From positions 7,137,977 to 7,201,976 of the forward strand of contig CM018691.1 in NCBI GenBank assembly GCA_009363875.1: a stretch of DNA of 64,000 nucleotides. The letters run 5' to 3'. This DNA is from Mikania micrantha. Lineage: Eukaryota > Streptophyta > Magnoliopsida > Asterales > Asteraceae. Below are positions 11,945 through 23,010 of this stretch, piece by piece. Each line of letters begins with the position of its first letter. Position 1 is the first letter of the stretch. The position numbers and the translations under genes were made by a program. The notes below the pieces were generated by a model. That model saw only the letters and a program-made list of their open reading frames with translations, was not told the origin of the DNA and ran no database searches.

Positions 11945-12200
11945 CCTAGCATATATCTTATGGATCCTCTCCACGCAGGGGTATGCGTATATAATTTTCG
12001 AACCCAACATTATTTGTAATTGATATATACCAGTACCACATGGCGTTTACCACATGCAAACACATTTATATTTTGTTGTGTTGCATTAGGAAGTGATGAT
12101 GCCATTGGAATTATCACAATCACTCCTAACATATCCAAATATGTTGACTTCACATTGTCATAAACACAATGAGAACTATGATGCTATTTTTTAAAACACT
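11945..12200 (+). pseudogene. Second GLR fragment, opposite strand
   Basis: About 40 bp at 11945-11980 (ATCTTATGGATC...CACGCAGGGGTATGC) match the end of exon 1 of the minus-strand GLR remnant, including the GT donor. After about 110 bp the acceptor TTGCATTAG leads into SDDAIGIITITPNISKYVDFTLS, the conserved GLR stretch after the S1 splice site (compare DAVVGDITI and YVDFTLPY). A 1-nt loss near the acceptor and stops just after DFTLS break the frame. The two GLR scraps point away from each other (head-to-head), so the locus once held an inverted pair or was rearranged. The ARID retrotransposon sits 57 bp downstream. Confidence 0.7.
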
Positions 12201-12256
12201 ATTTTTTAAGTGAGATTCTACTGAGTATGTTTGTTTGTTTTTTATTTGGTTCATAT

Positions 12257-12653
12257 TGTTGGACCGTAATCCTTGATTTGGGCTGGGTTTTAATATGTTA
12301 TTTGTAGCAATAATATGTAAACTTTTAATTAAGTGTGTATTAGTTAATTAGTGGGCCTAGACTTTATAATAGCCCAACAAATTGGTCCATGGTATGTCAT
12401 CGACCTAGTGTAAACGGCAATACGCACTGTGGTGATAACCAAGTGCTTCGATCGGCAGTTACACAACCGATTCAACCGTTTATCACATCTGGTTAGTATA
12501 TATATATTCGATTGTTGTATGAACAAATTATCAATTAGTATTATTTGTGTTTGAATTACATCTTTTCTATTTCGTGCGATTCGTTTGATTACGAAATGAG
12601 AAATGCGAAGTTTAAACCTAAATTGGATTCTGGGAAGCATCACTGTGAAAACA
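12257..12653 (+). repeat. 5' LTR of the ARID retrotransposon
   Basis: 397 bp, TGTTGGACCG...GTGAAAACA. It contains a TATA-like TTTATAATAG near 12362. An ATG at 12596 opens a frame running across the LTR end and primer site to a good 5' splice site (TTG|GTAAGA) at 12675. Confidence 0.93.
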
Positions 12654-12654
12654 G

Positions 12655-12666
12655 TGGTATCAGAGC
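12655..12666 (+). other. Primer-binding site (tRNA-iMet)
   Basis: TGGTATCAGAGC, one base after the 5' LTR, is complementary to the 3' end of initiator tRNA-Met and is the usual plant LTR-retrotransposon primer site. Confidence 0.93.
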
Positions 12667-12815
12667 AAGGCTTGGTAAGAATCCATACACCACTTCCGTT
12701 CGAAATCCAAATTTGAAAAAAACATTCTGAAAATCAGAAGATTGAAATCGTTCAATCGGATTCTGATGAAACTCACGTTCGTCGTGATGTAACAGGATGG
12801 AAAGGGAAACACAAA

Positions 12816-14294
12816 TTGCACCCAGAAACGAGACTTTCTGTGTCTCACAAATTCGAACATGGATTCCAGAAGGATGATACGGCTGGAACATTAGAAGGCA
12901 AGGCAAAATGCTTTGAACAGGAATGCATTCCTGTTAGAACCAGTTTTGATGGTCGTATCAAACCAAGGTCTAAGAAGAAGACCAGAATCCGGTGCTACAA
13001 GTGTCACGAATATGGACATAAGATTTCGGAATGTCCAAGTAAGTGTATCGATTCTATGTTTAACTTTGGAATTATTAGTAGGAAAGTCAAACCAAAAGAT
13101 TATCTTGTTTTTGGAACAGATAATGGAAAATGGAACGAAATTTGGTTTGTAGATCCTATATATGTTAAACATGCCACAAATAATAGGGGTATATTCACAA
13201 GGATGAAATCCATTCGAGATTGTGATATGCACTATTATGACAAAATTACTAAAGCTTCTCATGGTATTGGTGAAATCAAAATATTTTCATGCGAAAAATC
13301 TCTTCACATCTCAAGTGTTTATTATGTGCCTACCTTGAATAAAAATGTTTTGAGTTTGTCTCAATTAGTTGATCAAGGTTTCTTTGTCACGTTAAAGGGT
13401 GACAAATGTTATATTAAAAACATGTTTGATGATGATGATGAAGAACCTGTGAAGCATGAAAATATAAACACAGGATTGGACCATGATGAGTTTCTTGAGA
13501 AATTCTATAAAACCTTGGATGATCAAACTGTTTTTGAACTCGAGAGAAAGAAGTTTGAAGCATATCTCCAAGGTTATTATGACAAAGAATGTGAAAAAAC
13601 TCAAGAAATGAATAATGGTAAAAATAAGAGTTGGGTCACTCTCCTTGACATATTACATATACCAAATTATGTAATGACAAGTAAGGAGTATCTTAGGGCT
13701 CATTTTACAAAGATGGTAAAATGGTTCTATGAAGAATATTTCCAACAAAACACTAAAGAGTATCCACCAACTTTACCTAATGGTGAACCCATTGATTTGT
13801 TTGATCTTTACATGACAGTGGAAGGTCTAGGTGGAAGAAGGGTTGTTGCAAAAGAAAACAAATGGCTTGAAGTTGGTAAAGAACTTGGGTTGGTTGAAAA
13901 TGGTCCAAATCTTAGGATCATTTATGATGGCTATTTGGAACTACTTGACTGGATGTACAGTATTGAAAAGGAAAAGGAATCAAGGATTAATGAAACTCCA
14001 AATGAAGAAGAGAAAGACAAAGGGGACGGCCCAAGTGTGAAGAAGGAAAGTGAAGAAGTTAAAATCAGCCCAAAGAACTGTGATGAGGCCACTACAAGTT
14101 CAATTCAAGATGAAGAAAAACAACATGAAGATGGTGAAATTCCAGATAGTGAAGTCTACTTTCAAGAAATGTTGGATGCAAGCTTTGATGATGATTTCGA
14201 ATTGGAGCTACTGGAATATGCTGAAAGAAATAAAGATGATGTGGCTGAAGATGAAGACAAGGTTCAAGGATTAGGGGGGGATGTTGGACCGTAA
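12816..14294 (+). CDS. CCHC knuckle - protease-like - ARID fusion protein
   Basis: Open frame of 492 codons; it is open back to 12717, but there is no ATG before residue 81 and the codon at 12816 is TTG. Residues 60-73 form a CCHC zinc knuckle (CYKCHEYGHKISEC; ligands C60, C63, H68, C73) as in retroelement Gag. Residues about 105-200 resemble the copia protease/GAG-pre-integrase segment (VYYVPTLNKNVLSLSQL), but the D-S/T-G active site is absent: the corresponding place reads WFVDPIYVKH. Residues about 285-380 form an ARID domain: PNGEPIDLFDLYMTVEGLGG, then NKWLEVGKELGL and LRIIYDGYLELL. Residues 381-492 are an acidic D/E/K tail. The stop lies 13 nt inside the 3' LTR. ARID domains bind DNA in chromatin regulators, so the product could bind DNA and nucleic acid. 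Splicing from ATG 12596 (donor 12675, acceptor TAACAG at 12795) would join in frame and supply a start; this is inference. Confidence 0.85.
   Translation: MHPETRLSVSHKFEHGFQKDDTAGTLEGKAKCFEQECIPVRTSFDGRIKPRSKKKTRIRCYKCHEYGHKISECPSKCIDSMFNFGIISRKVKPKDYLVFGTDNGKWNEIWFVDPIYVKHATNNRGIFTRMKSIRDCDMHYYDKITKASHGIGEIKIFSCEKSLHISSVYYVPTLNKNVLSLSQLVDQGFFVTLKGDKCYIKNMFDDDDEEPVKHENINTGLDHDEFLEKFYKTLDDQTVFELERKKFEAYLQGYYDKECEKTQEMNNGKNKSWVTLLDILHIPNYVMTSKEYLRAHFTKMVKWFYEEYFQQNTKEYPPTLPNGEPIDLFDLYMTVEGLGGRRVVAKENKWLEVGKELGLVENGPNLRIIYDGYLELLDWMYSIEKEKESRINETPNEEEKDKGDGPSVKKESEEVKISPKNCDEATTSSIQDEEKQHEDGEIPDSEVYFQEMLDASFDDDFELELLEYAERNKDDVAEDEDKVQGLGGDVGP
14273..14281 (+). other. Polypurine tract
   Basis: AGGGGGGGA directly precedes the 3' LTR at 14282 and is also read as the last codons of the ORF. 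Confidence 0.85.
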
Positions 14295-14676
14295 TCCTTG
14301 ATTTGGGCTGGGTTTTAATATGTTATTTGTAGTAATAATATGTAAACTTTTAATTAAGTGTGTATTAGTTAATTAGTGGGCCTAGACTTTATAATAGCCC
14401 AACAAATTGGTCCATGGTATGTCATCGACCTAGTGTAAACGGCAATACGCACTGTGGTGATAACCAAGTGCTTCGATCGGCAGTTACACAACCGATTCAA
14501 CCGTTTATCACATCTGGTTAGTATATATATTCGATTGTTGTATGAACAAATTATCAATTAGTATTATCTGTGTTTGAATTACATCTTTTCTATTTCGTGC
14601 GATTCGTTTGATTACGAAATGAGAAATGCGAAGTTTAAACCTAAATTGGATTCTGGGAAGCATCACTGTGAAAACA
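14282..14676 (+). repeat. 3' LTR of the ARID retrotransposon
   Basis: 395 bp, nearly identical to 12257-12653; the 2-bp length difference is in the TATATA run near 14522. Confidence 0.93.
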
Positions 14677-14681
14677 CATAT

Positions 14682-16013
14682 CCCCTGAGCTACAAATAAC
14701 ATTTTTAGGCAAATGAAATCTCATGATAAATGCTAGCTTTCCTCCAGCCAACATTGCATTTTCATAAGTTGAATGCAGTTTCTCATGAGTGTAATAAAGC
14801 ATGAATAGTAATAGGGCAGCTACCATTGGTTAAATTTAGGATATTTGCTATGTTGCTCAACCTAAAGCCTAGAGTGGATCACTTTTTCATATTATTGTTC
14901 AAAAATTCGGTTCAAGTCTTTGCATTTGCAAACATTTTCAGAATTAAATCAGAAACTCATTAGTTACTAAAGTGACACTTTCTAATGAAATAGTTAAAGG
15001 AAGCTAAGACCTGAGCTTTAGAGTCACTTTTAATTGACATTTTGATATCAATCAAAATAGCACCGTTGCCCGATAATTGACGCGCAAAGTGTTGTTTTTA
15101 GTTAATTAGCTTCATTTCACTTTTCAGTCTTTAATTATCTAGTTCAGTATTACATGGGGTGTTTTGTTTTCGTTTGTGTAGGTGACCTTTAGTTTGTATG
15201 CATCATACCAGACATTCCAAGAAGACATCATATCATCTTAGTTTGTACCATTTCCTTCACAAATCATGATTGCCAGTATGTTCAATTTCCTAAGCAATTA
15301 ATCAAGCAGCATTAGATATGAGTCATTACAACAACCAAGGTACTCAACCAAATCCACCTAAACCATCGCAACAATCACCTCCACCTCATATGCGACCACC
15401 ACCTAACTTTTGAGAGGGTGACAAATTTCAACCACATCTTGAAGTACCTCATCCACAACAACGAGTCCCACACAACAGCAACAACATGCTCCAAAACATC
15501 AATCACAATTCAGAAGTTCTAGTGGTTATCGTCCTTTTGTTCCCAACCTAACCCTAACTCTCAACCATTTAACAATCAACATCACTCAAGAAACCAGCCA
15601 AGGGTAGGTCATGGAGTATCAGACTGATTAGTCAACCCAGTTGAACCGTTATGATGCACATCCCCATATAGAAAACAATGTCTATGCTGAGAAGAATATT
15701 AGGAAAAAGTGAATATTAGATCCATTATTTCTTTCTAAAGCTAAACGTAAAGTTGTGCATGTTTATTCTAGAAGGGTAAAGGTGTAATTCATGAAAATGG
15801 TTGAGAATTGGTTAGTGGAGAATCAGTATAAGCGACTGTGTGGTAGTGTCTGTATCATTGAGTATAGATTATTGAACCAGTAAGATGTCTTAATGAGACT
15901 CTGATTCTCCCCTTCACTTTCTTTGCTGGACGGGAAGATGCGAATCGGGAAGGCCTTCCCACCACACAAAGTTCAAATCTCGCCGGAGAGGAATTGAAAA
16001 CCGGGAAAAAAGC
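14682..16013. other. Unassigned DNA with weak coding-like scraps
   Basis: This continues the sequence that preceded the ARID element. A minus-strand frame at 14684-14826 (AALLLFMLYYTHEKL, GGKLAFIMRF) is hydrophobic and might be another GLR scrap, but I cannot confirm it. At 15318-15420 a plus-strand Q/P-rich frame (MSHYNNQGTQPNPPKPSQQ) stops at 15411 and could be a decayed low-complexity protein N-terminus. Nothing here looks functional. Confidence 0.4.
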
Positions 16014-16870
16014 TATCACATCCCAAGCCGGCGGGACGGATCGTGTTCCCCGCGCGGGCAGAAGGTTCTCGGGGCGCGATATCGTGATGTGATAATCGTG
16101 ATGATCAGATTGTTTACATAGCATCAATGTTAAGAATAACTAAAGCACAATAAAGCATTAAACTAGGATTACAAAGTTAAATTACAATATCAATGTTTAG
16201 TAATTTAACTAAGAAAACCTATCAATAGAATCAAATGTTACTATCTTGTATCTGTACAAGATATCAAAAGTGACTCGTATTAATAACAAAAGTTGTGCTT
16301 TCCAAAAGTCTACTAGGTCCTCTATCTGAGCATCCTAGTATGCAGTCCTGAAGTCTGAGCCTATTCCCGTGCATCACCTGAGAAAGCATGTAAGAAAACA
16401 AAGTCAACACAATGGTTGGTGAGTTCATATAGTTTTAGTATTTGAAAAATAGTTTTGCAAACCTTCTTGGTAAAACCTTAACCTCATTAACATCACATGT
16501 ATCATCCAACTCGGTATGCTTATATATAGGGCATACGAAAGGGTCGAGCCTACAACCCGCCCAGACGCCATCCCACCACATACTAAGTCACATAGGACAT
16601 TGTTGTTAATGATAATTAAGCATTTTACCTACCATTCAATTCCATCATAATTTCAAGCATCCTGTTTAGAAGTTCAAGATATCTACACAATAACATTCAC
16701 AAACCCTTTCGGTAACAACCTTAATCTCATTAACATCACATGTGATATCTAGATCGGTATGCTTATATATAGGGCATATGTAGGGTCGAACTTACCGCCC
16801 GCCCAGCCAACATCGCACCACATACTAATCCACATATAACATTGTTGTTAATGATAATTAAGCGTCTTAC
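16014..16870 (-). mobile_element. Long-LTR remnant D1, segment 1 (U5 end)
   Basis: The outermost element of the 46-kb stack. The low-coordinate edge reads TATCACATCCCAAGCCGGCG, a decayed version of TGTCACACCCCGGGCCGGCG found at 19777, 39384 and 51095. D1 continues at 25804 after D2 and at 61934 after element A. Its sequence is the most diverged of the family, as expected for the oldest layer. The 3' splice site of its second LTR intron lies at 16378. Confidence 0.8.
16458..16870. repeat. 242-bp tandem duplication inside D1
   Basis: CAAACC...CCTTAACCTCATTAACATCACATGT starts at 16458 and again, diverged, at 16700. The second copy is interrupted by D2 at 16870 and resumes at 25809 (CTACCATTC). 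The first copy keeps TTTTACCTACCATTC intact, so it is an internal empty site confirming the D2 insertion. Confidence 0.75.
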
Positions 16871-17235
16871 TGTCACACCCTGAGCTGGCGGGAACGGATC
16901 GGCTTTCCCGTCGGGCGGAAGGTTCCCGGGGCGCGATATCGTTGTGATAATCGAAATGATCAGATTGTTTACATAGCACATGATAAATAAATAAGAAATG
17001 CTAACACGACAATGATATAGAATTACAAGATTAAATTACAATGTATCGTTCATAATTTAAAAAAGTAAATCTATCCCAAAGAGAATCAATGTGTTTATAT
17101 CTTGTATCTGTACAAGATAAATAAAAGATGATTCACTGTTTTGTCATCAAAAGTATGCAACACAAAATGAAGCTAGGTCTTCTAAAAGTCCACTAGCTTA
17201 GCCCTTGCATATGAGTAACTACACGTGTTCGTCAC

Positions 17236-18604
17236 CTGAGAAAACATGCATTTAAACAAAGTCAACACTAGGTTGGTGAGTTCATAAGTATGTTAATTGA
17301 AAACCTTGATTCATTCACATGCACAATCACAATGTTAATCATGTTACTTTTATGTTGTTTGATTCACCCATTCACCCAATGGCTTCTCAATAGTTATATT
17401 CACAAGTAGTATATTATCCTAGTAGTTATGCTTATATATAGGGCATATGTAAGGGAACCAAGCCCTAGCCAACATCCCACCACATAACTACTAGAACTCC
17501 ACACTACTTGCAATACAACTATTGATATCCATCTCCATTCCACTTGTTCATCTCATTTGTTGATCACCTGTTAAATCATGTATAGTATAATATAATAATA
17601 GAGTTACAGTTATCAAACCGAAGTATTGATAACCATTATATGTATTAAGGATATTAGATTTACTTAATCTGCTCCTTGTAATATTCTATTGCTTGTGGGG
17701 TTAACTGTTGATCACTTTTAAATATTAAAAGTGTTAATTAACCACTTGTGATATGTTCTCAAATTGCAACGCATAGAGCCTAAAGGAATCCATTGTGATC
17801 CTCACGTAATCAGATTACAATGCATCCGATTTACCTCTACCACGTTGTGTGTTCTCATTGTTGTTAACAAAGTTAAATAAGAACTTGTCTCATTACTTTA
17901 TGTTAACTGATGTGTGAATGATGTTGTTATCATGAAGATACATTATCATGATTATCATTCCAATTGATCCATATGATCACCATGTTGCCATTAAGCCGTG
18001 GTAAGAACTAGTCTTACCACCCTTAATCCGCTCAGGTGGTGGATGACAGTTGCCCAGGTAGTCACCATGTTGCCATTAAGCCGTAGTAAGAACTAGTCTT
18101 GCTACCCTTAATCCGCTCAGGTGGTGGATGATAGTTGTTCCATGTTATCTCGTGATGTGTATTGAGTTGTAAACTAAGCGCTATAAGTACCTGTCTTGTT
18201 ACACTTAGTTAACTCTAGTGTTGAATGGTATTATGAAGATGTATTATCTTCAAATCATTCATATGTTTTGTTATTGTCATCATGTTTCCCTATGATTATC
18301 CCAATGTTTGTCCTTGTAAGAATAACTAAGTGTTGTAAGTTCTATTCTTGCAACTATGTTATTCTAATGTGTTGATGAGTTATGAAATTATATTATCATA
18401 TTCATCTTAGAATTCTTGTCATAACATGATCATAAAAGCATGCATACAATGATAAACGATAATAAATTAAACAATATTATCTAAATCATAGTATAAGCAA
18501 TATGTGAAACATTAAAACTCTTAAATAAATAAAATTAAGCATGTTTCTCAGCCCCGAGAGTTTAAAATCGGTTAAGATTAGAGAAAAGGGGCATATGAAC
18601 TCAC
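17236..18604 (-). other. Predicted LTR intron 2 of D2
   Basis: On the minus strand: donor ATAAG|GTGAGTTC at 18604, branch-point-like TTGAC, and acceptor TGTTTTCTCAG|GTGACG at 17236. Signals match those of D1, D3 and C. Confidence 0.5.
17977..18146. repeat. 85-bp tandem duplication in D2
   Basis: TCACCATGTTGCCATTAAGC starts at 17977 and 18062; both copies end in CCGCTCAGGTGGTGGATGA. Each copy also contains a near-palindrome, GGTAAGAACTAGTCTTACC in the first. Confidence 0.85.
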
Positions 18605-19379
18605 CTTATGTTTGAAGTGGTTGACTTAGCTTAAACGAAGAATGCATGCTTTCTTGATTGTACTTATGTTTGTTCTCACGATCCTGTATTGATTTCACGT
18701 TGTATTTGACTCATAAGTATCAATTATTGTGATTTGTGTGCTTGTATGTGTTAGCCCTAAAGTTGGCTAACACTCGTGAGTCACGGTCTCCATTCGGCCC
18801 CGGTCCTTAGTTATAGGTCATTAATATCACATGCCTTTATGTGGGGTGTTTAACTTTCAATTATTCTTGAAAATTTCCCACCAGGTCATAACATGTGTTT
18901 TACATGTGTTGACAAGAAGTTTAGCGAAATTAACCTAAGTATAAATTTAAGTTCATTGTTTAATGTCTTACACGTTGTCTTTATTACCTTTGAAGTACTT
19001 GTTAAATATTGCATGCTTCACCGTTTAACATTCTTTGTAAAAATATAATTGTTTAAGTAGCAAAATTCACCACTCTTGTAGCAACTTCTTAGTTTCATAA
19101 ATGTTATCATACATGATTTAGTTTAATAGGTTTGTTTCACTTTCTTGTATGTGAGCCGAATAACCATAATGGGCCGAAGGTTTTTGTGTGTGGGCCAAAT
19201 TAGTTTCTTTGGGCCGAGTCTCAATTGTTGGCCAAACATATGTGAATGGACTGGTGGTTTTACTTGGTCTCATAAGGATCCGGGCCGAAGCAAGCAAATT
19301 GGGTCAAGGGACTTGTTATTGGGCCGAATTCAAATTTAGTAAATCCCCCCCCCCCCAAACCAGCGAACCTCAAGACTAA

Positions 19380-19776
19380 GGTTCGGCTGATTTAGTACAG
19401 GTCCAACATAGGTTTGTGGGTGGAAGTTAGGCCAAGGGTTCGCAGGAAGTTTGGTTGGCTATGGAAGGTTCACAGCAACCATATAATTCGGCCATAAAAT
19501 GCTTGGTTCGTTTCCATGGGGTTCGGCTAGGCTCGGTGGCTTCCAGGTTCGTTAGATGAGGGTTCGGCCGCTTGAAAGTCGAGCATAGGTTCGGTCAGGA
19601 TGAGTTATCATGAAGGTTCATGACATGGCAACATGCAGGTTCATTCCATTTGAGGTTCGGTTGGTTAGGGTTTCCTTCACACAAGGTTCGGCTCCTTGCA
19701 TGATCAGCCATGCAAGGTTCGTCCGGGTCCTAGGTTCGCGGCAAGGTGAGGGTTCGTGGTTGCCTCATAGGTTCGC
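19380..19776. repeat. GGTTCG motif array in D2 (first part)
   Basis: The hexamer GGTTCG, often GGTTCGGC, recurs every 10-40 bp. Equivalent arrays are in D1 (27830-28300), B (38100-38690, complementary) and both LTRs of C. D3 is inserted at one of these motifs. Confidence 0.7.
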
Positions 19777-20140
19777 TGTCACACCCCGGGCCGGCGGGAA
19801 CGGATCGGGTTTTCCCGTCGGGCGGAAGGTTCCCGGGGCGCGATATCTTTGAGGTGATAATCAATTGATCAGATTGTTTACATAGCACATGAGATATAAA
19901 GGAGAAATGCTAATCATGACATGAAATAGAATTACAAAGTTAAATTACATTGTACTTCATAATTTAACTAAGTAAATCTAATCAAAAAGAATCAATGAGT
20001 TTATATCTTGATCTGTACAAGATACACAAAAGTGATTCAATGTTCTGTCATATCAAAAGTATGCAATCAAAAGAAAGCTAGGTCTTCTATGAGTCCTCTA
20101 GCTTAACACTTGCATATTTGTATCTACACCTGTCCGTCAC

Positions 20141-21740
20141 CTGAGAAAACATGCATTTAAACAAAGTCAACACTAGGTTGGTGAGTTCATAAGTTTAGTA
20201 ATTGAAATCATTGAATTGATCATGCACACATCCACAATGTCATACTTGTTACTTGTAATACTTGTTTCACCTGTTCCACCCAATGGTCTTTCCTTAGTTG
20301 TATTTACAAATAGTGTATCACCTGATTAAGCATGCTTATATATAGGGAATCATGAAAGGGTCAAGCCCAGACGCTATCCCACCACATACTCAGTCAAGTT
20401 CCACACCACTTGCGATACAACTACAGATGTCCATTTCCCAATTATTCAACTTGTCCAATGTGTATTCGTACGTAGAATAATATAGTAAGAGGGTTTAGTT
20501 ATCAAACCGAAGTATTGATAAACCCTCGATGAATTAAGGAATTTAGATTAATTAAATCTGATCCTTGTATTATTCTATTACTTGTGGGGTTAACTGTTAT
20601 TCACTTTTATATAATAAGAGTGTTAGTTAACCAATTGTCATTTGTTCTTGAACCATAGTGCATAGAGCCTAAAAGGAATCCATTGTAATCCTCACATAAT
20701 CAGAGTACAATGCACCCGATTTACCTCTACCACCTTATGTGTACCGCGGCCTCAACGGGAGCTATTACTAGTAGTGAAACATGAGGTAAGATCAATTCCT
20801 CAACCTACTAATCAATAGGATCCGGTTGGATTAATTACTTATCACTGTAGATTAATATCACCATGTGTCGCTTACCAGAACCTGACTTGAGGTCGCCCTG
20901 TCACCGGTCATACGTTACCGGCCAATGAATCAATACGATCAACATACTAGCCCTACAAGCTAGAGGTTTGTCAAACCTATGGTACCACTATGCTATCGTC
21001 GGTTTAGTCACGTTAAACTAACTGGTCAGCGAATTAAAGGGGCTTACATGATCAACTTGAACAATTTGGCACATGATTGGAGTGATATAATGCAAACAGG
21101 TCAATAGTAACTAATTGTAATTGTATTCACTTGTACTCTTGTTCTCATTGTCATATGTTCTCTGTGATATTAACAAAGTTAAATAAGAACTAGTCTTATT
21201 AGGTTATGTTAATCAATTGAGTGAATGATGTTGTTATCATGAAATTATGTTATCATGATTATCATTCCATGTTCCTTGTTCTTCTTGTAATATGTGTTGA
21301 GTTATAAGGTTAAGTGTTATAAGAGCTAGTCTTATTACACTTATTCAACTCTTGTATCGAATGATGTAATAAAGATATGTTATCTTTATATCATTCTTGT
21401 ATTTTGTTCTTGTGATCATGTTATCATGTTTCCTTGTAATTGTTGCAATGTCATTTCTTGTAAGAATAACTAAGTGTTGTAAGCGTTATCTTACTACTAT
21501 GTTACTCTATTGTATTGATGAGTTATGATATAATATCATCATCATCTTAACTTTCCTGTATTCTTGAATTCAAACAAGCATGCATACAATGATTTATGAT
21601 AATAAGCAATTTAATATCAAATAATCAAAGTATTAGCAATATGTAAGCAAAACTTTTAAATAAATAAAAGTAAAGCATGTTTCTCAGCCCCGAGAGTTTA
21701 AAATCAGTAAAGATCAAAGAAAAGGGGCATATGAACTCAC
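20141..21740 (-). other. Predicted LTR intron 2 of D3
   Basis: Donor ACCAG|GTGAGTTCA at 21740, then TTGAC and acceptor ATGTTTTCTCAG|GTGACG at 20141. The micro-exon before the donor contains AGCGCGTACATTCTTG, comparable to micro-exon sequence in B, C, D1 and D2. Confidence 0.5.
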
Positions 21741-22139
21741 CTGGTGGTAATTGTGTTTGACTTAGCTTAAACAAGAATGTACGCGCTCTTGATTGTACTT
21801 GAGTGTATTTTCACGATCCTGTATTGATTTCACGATGTTTATAATTTATTAGTATAAACTATAGGGATTGTGTGTGTATGTATGTGTTAGCCATAAGCTT
21901 TGGCCAACACTCAAAGTCTTCGGTCTCTGTTGGCCCATCTTTATTTGTTATTGGTTCTTGTAATCCATAGACTTTCCATGATTTATTCTTGTTTTATCTA
22001 GCTTGTATTAAAGCCCATTTGTAGTTTCATGAAGTCATGTTATAAGGTACAAGACTTTGTTGCAAAAATTGCCGTTTTGGTAGTAATCCCTTGGTTATCA
22101 TACATATTAGGGTTGAGTTAAAGAGTTACAATAGTTCTT

Positions 22140-23010
22140 TAGTCATGTGGGCCAACAACTTAAGTTGGGCCAATGATATTGGGTGTTGAATCATAAAGGC
22201 CTTGTCAAAGGTTACAAAAGCTAGTGTTCAAGTGGCCTTGTGGGCCTTGTTTTGGGCCTCTAAGGAATTTATTGGGCCCAAGGTAGGCCTAGGCAATATT
22301 TGTTGGGCCTAGAGTCATATAGGGCTGTTGGAATCGAAAGTGGGCCAGAAATAGGTTAGTGACCAAGTTAATGACAAAGTGGCTCCAAAAGTGAAGACAA
22401 GGGCCTCAAAATGGCCTTAAATCAATTTCTGTGGGCCTCGGATGGATTTTGCTGGGCCCTATGGGTTTTGTCTCGGGCCTTTGCCAAAAGAGTTCATGGG
22501 CCAAGTTGGGCCTAGCTTACAATGGCTGAAACAATAGTGGGCCTAGAATTTGGGCTTTTGGCCAAAATCGTGGCCTTGGGCCAAAGGCAGTGGGCCTTGA
22601 GCCCTAAGCCGTGGGCCTTGAGCCCTTCACTTCTTGTTGGGCCTTACCAGAGTTAATGGGTCAATTTTTAGATGTATTGGGCCTGGAGGGTTGTTGTGGG
22701 TCCACTGGTGGCCAAGGATAAAACTGTTGGGCCAATGAAAATATTTAGGCCTATTATACAGTATTGGTCTTGATGTGGTGAACCATGGGCTGAACAAACA
22801 ATTGGAGTCTAATGTAATTGTATTGTGGGCTCAAGGAAATATTTTGGGCCTGTTAATCTATAGTTGGGCCTCGAATGAACTACTGAGCTGAATAAAAGGT
22901 TATTGGGCCAACAGCAACTAGGTTGGGCCTAAGGAATTTTCATGGTTGATCCACTGAAATTGGGCCAAGATAGTACTCATGTTGGGCTTTTTGTTGCATG
23001 TTGGGCCACT
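22140..23010. repeat. TGGGCC motif array in D3
   Basis: Roughly 25-30 copies of TGGGCC (mostly TGGGCCT or TGGGCCA) by eye within about 870 bp, in otherwise non-repetitive sequence. It occupies the place of the GGTTCG array of sister LTRs; 23040-23300 returns to CGAATG/TTCGGCC-type motifs. TGGGCY is the plant site II (TCP-binding) motif; any function here is inference. Confidence 0.75.

Larger units (their letters stand above)
12257..14676 (+). mobile_element. Young compact LTR retrotransposon carrying an ARID domain
   Basis: Complete 2420-bp element: 5' LTR 12257-12653, tRNA-Met-type primer site, one long ORF, polypurine tract, 3' LTR 14282-14676, and 5-bp TSDs CATAT at 12252-12256 and 14677-14681. 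The LTRs differ by only two substitutions and one TA unit that I can see, so the insertion is recent. It lacks reverse transcriptase, RNase H and integrase, so it must rely on another element. LTR ends TGTTGG...AAAACA and the knuckle plus protease-like remnant suggest a Ty1/copia ancestor. Confidence 0.93.
16871..19776 (-). mobile_element. Solo LTR D2, segment 1
   Basis: Starts TGTCACACCCTGAGCTGGCG. TSD CTTAC at 16866-16870 and 25804-25808. Same family and orientation as D1 and D3. With segment 2 (24498-25803) it totals about 4.2 kb and has no internal region, so it is a solo LTR. It carries an 85-bp tandem duplication at 17977-18146, a predicted intron (17236-18604), and a GGTTCG-rich zone from about 19380 that is cut by D3. 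Confidence 0.87.

Noticed and set aside
14684..14826. GLR S2-lobe fragment on the minus strand
   Set aside because: EKLHSTYENAMLAGGKLAFI faintly recalls the S2 region but no diagnostic GLR motif is present; left unassigned.
15318..15560. N-terminus of a host transcription factor
   Set aside because: Short Q/P-rich low-complexity frame with a stop and no domain.
16500..20345. TATATATA in TATGCTTATATATAGGG as the LTR TATA box of D and C elements
   Set aside because: It is strongly conserved but lies inside predicted intron 2, a few hundred bases from the LTR end. The upstream boxes have a constant distance to the first donor in five LTRs. It remains a possible second promoter.
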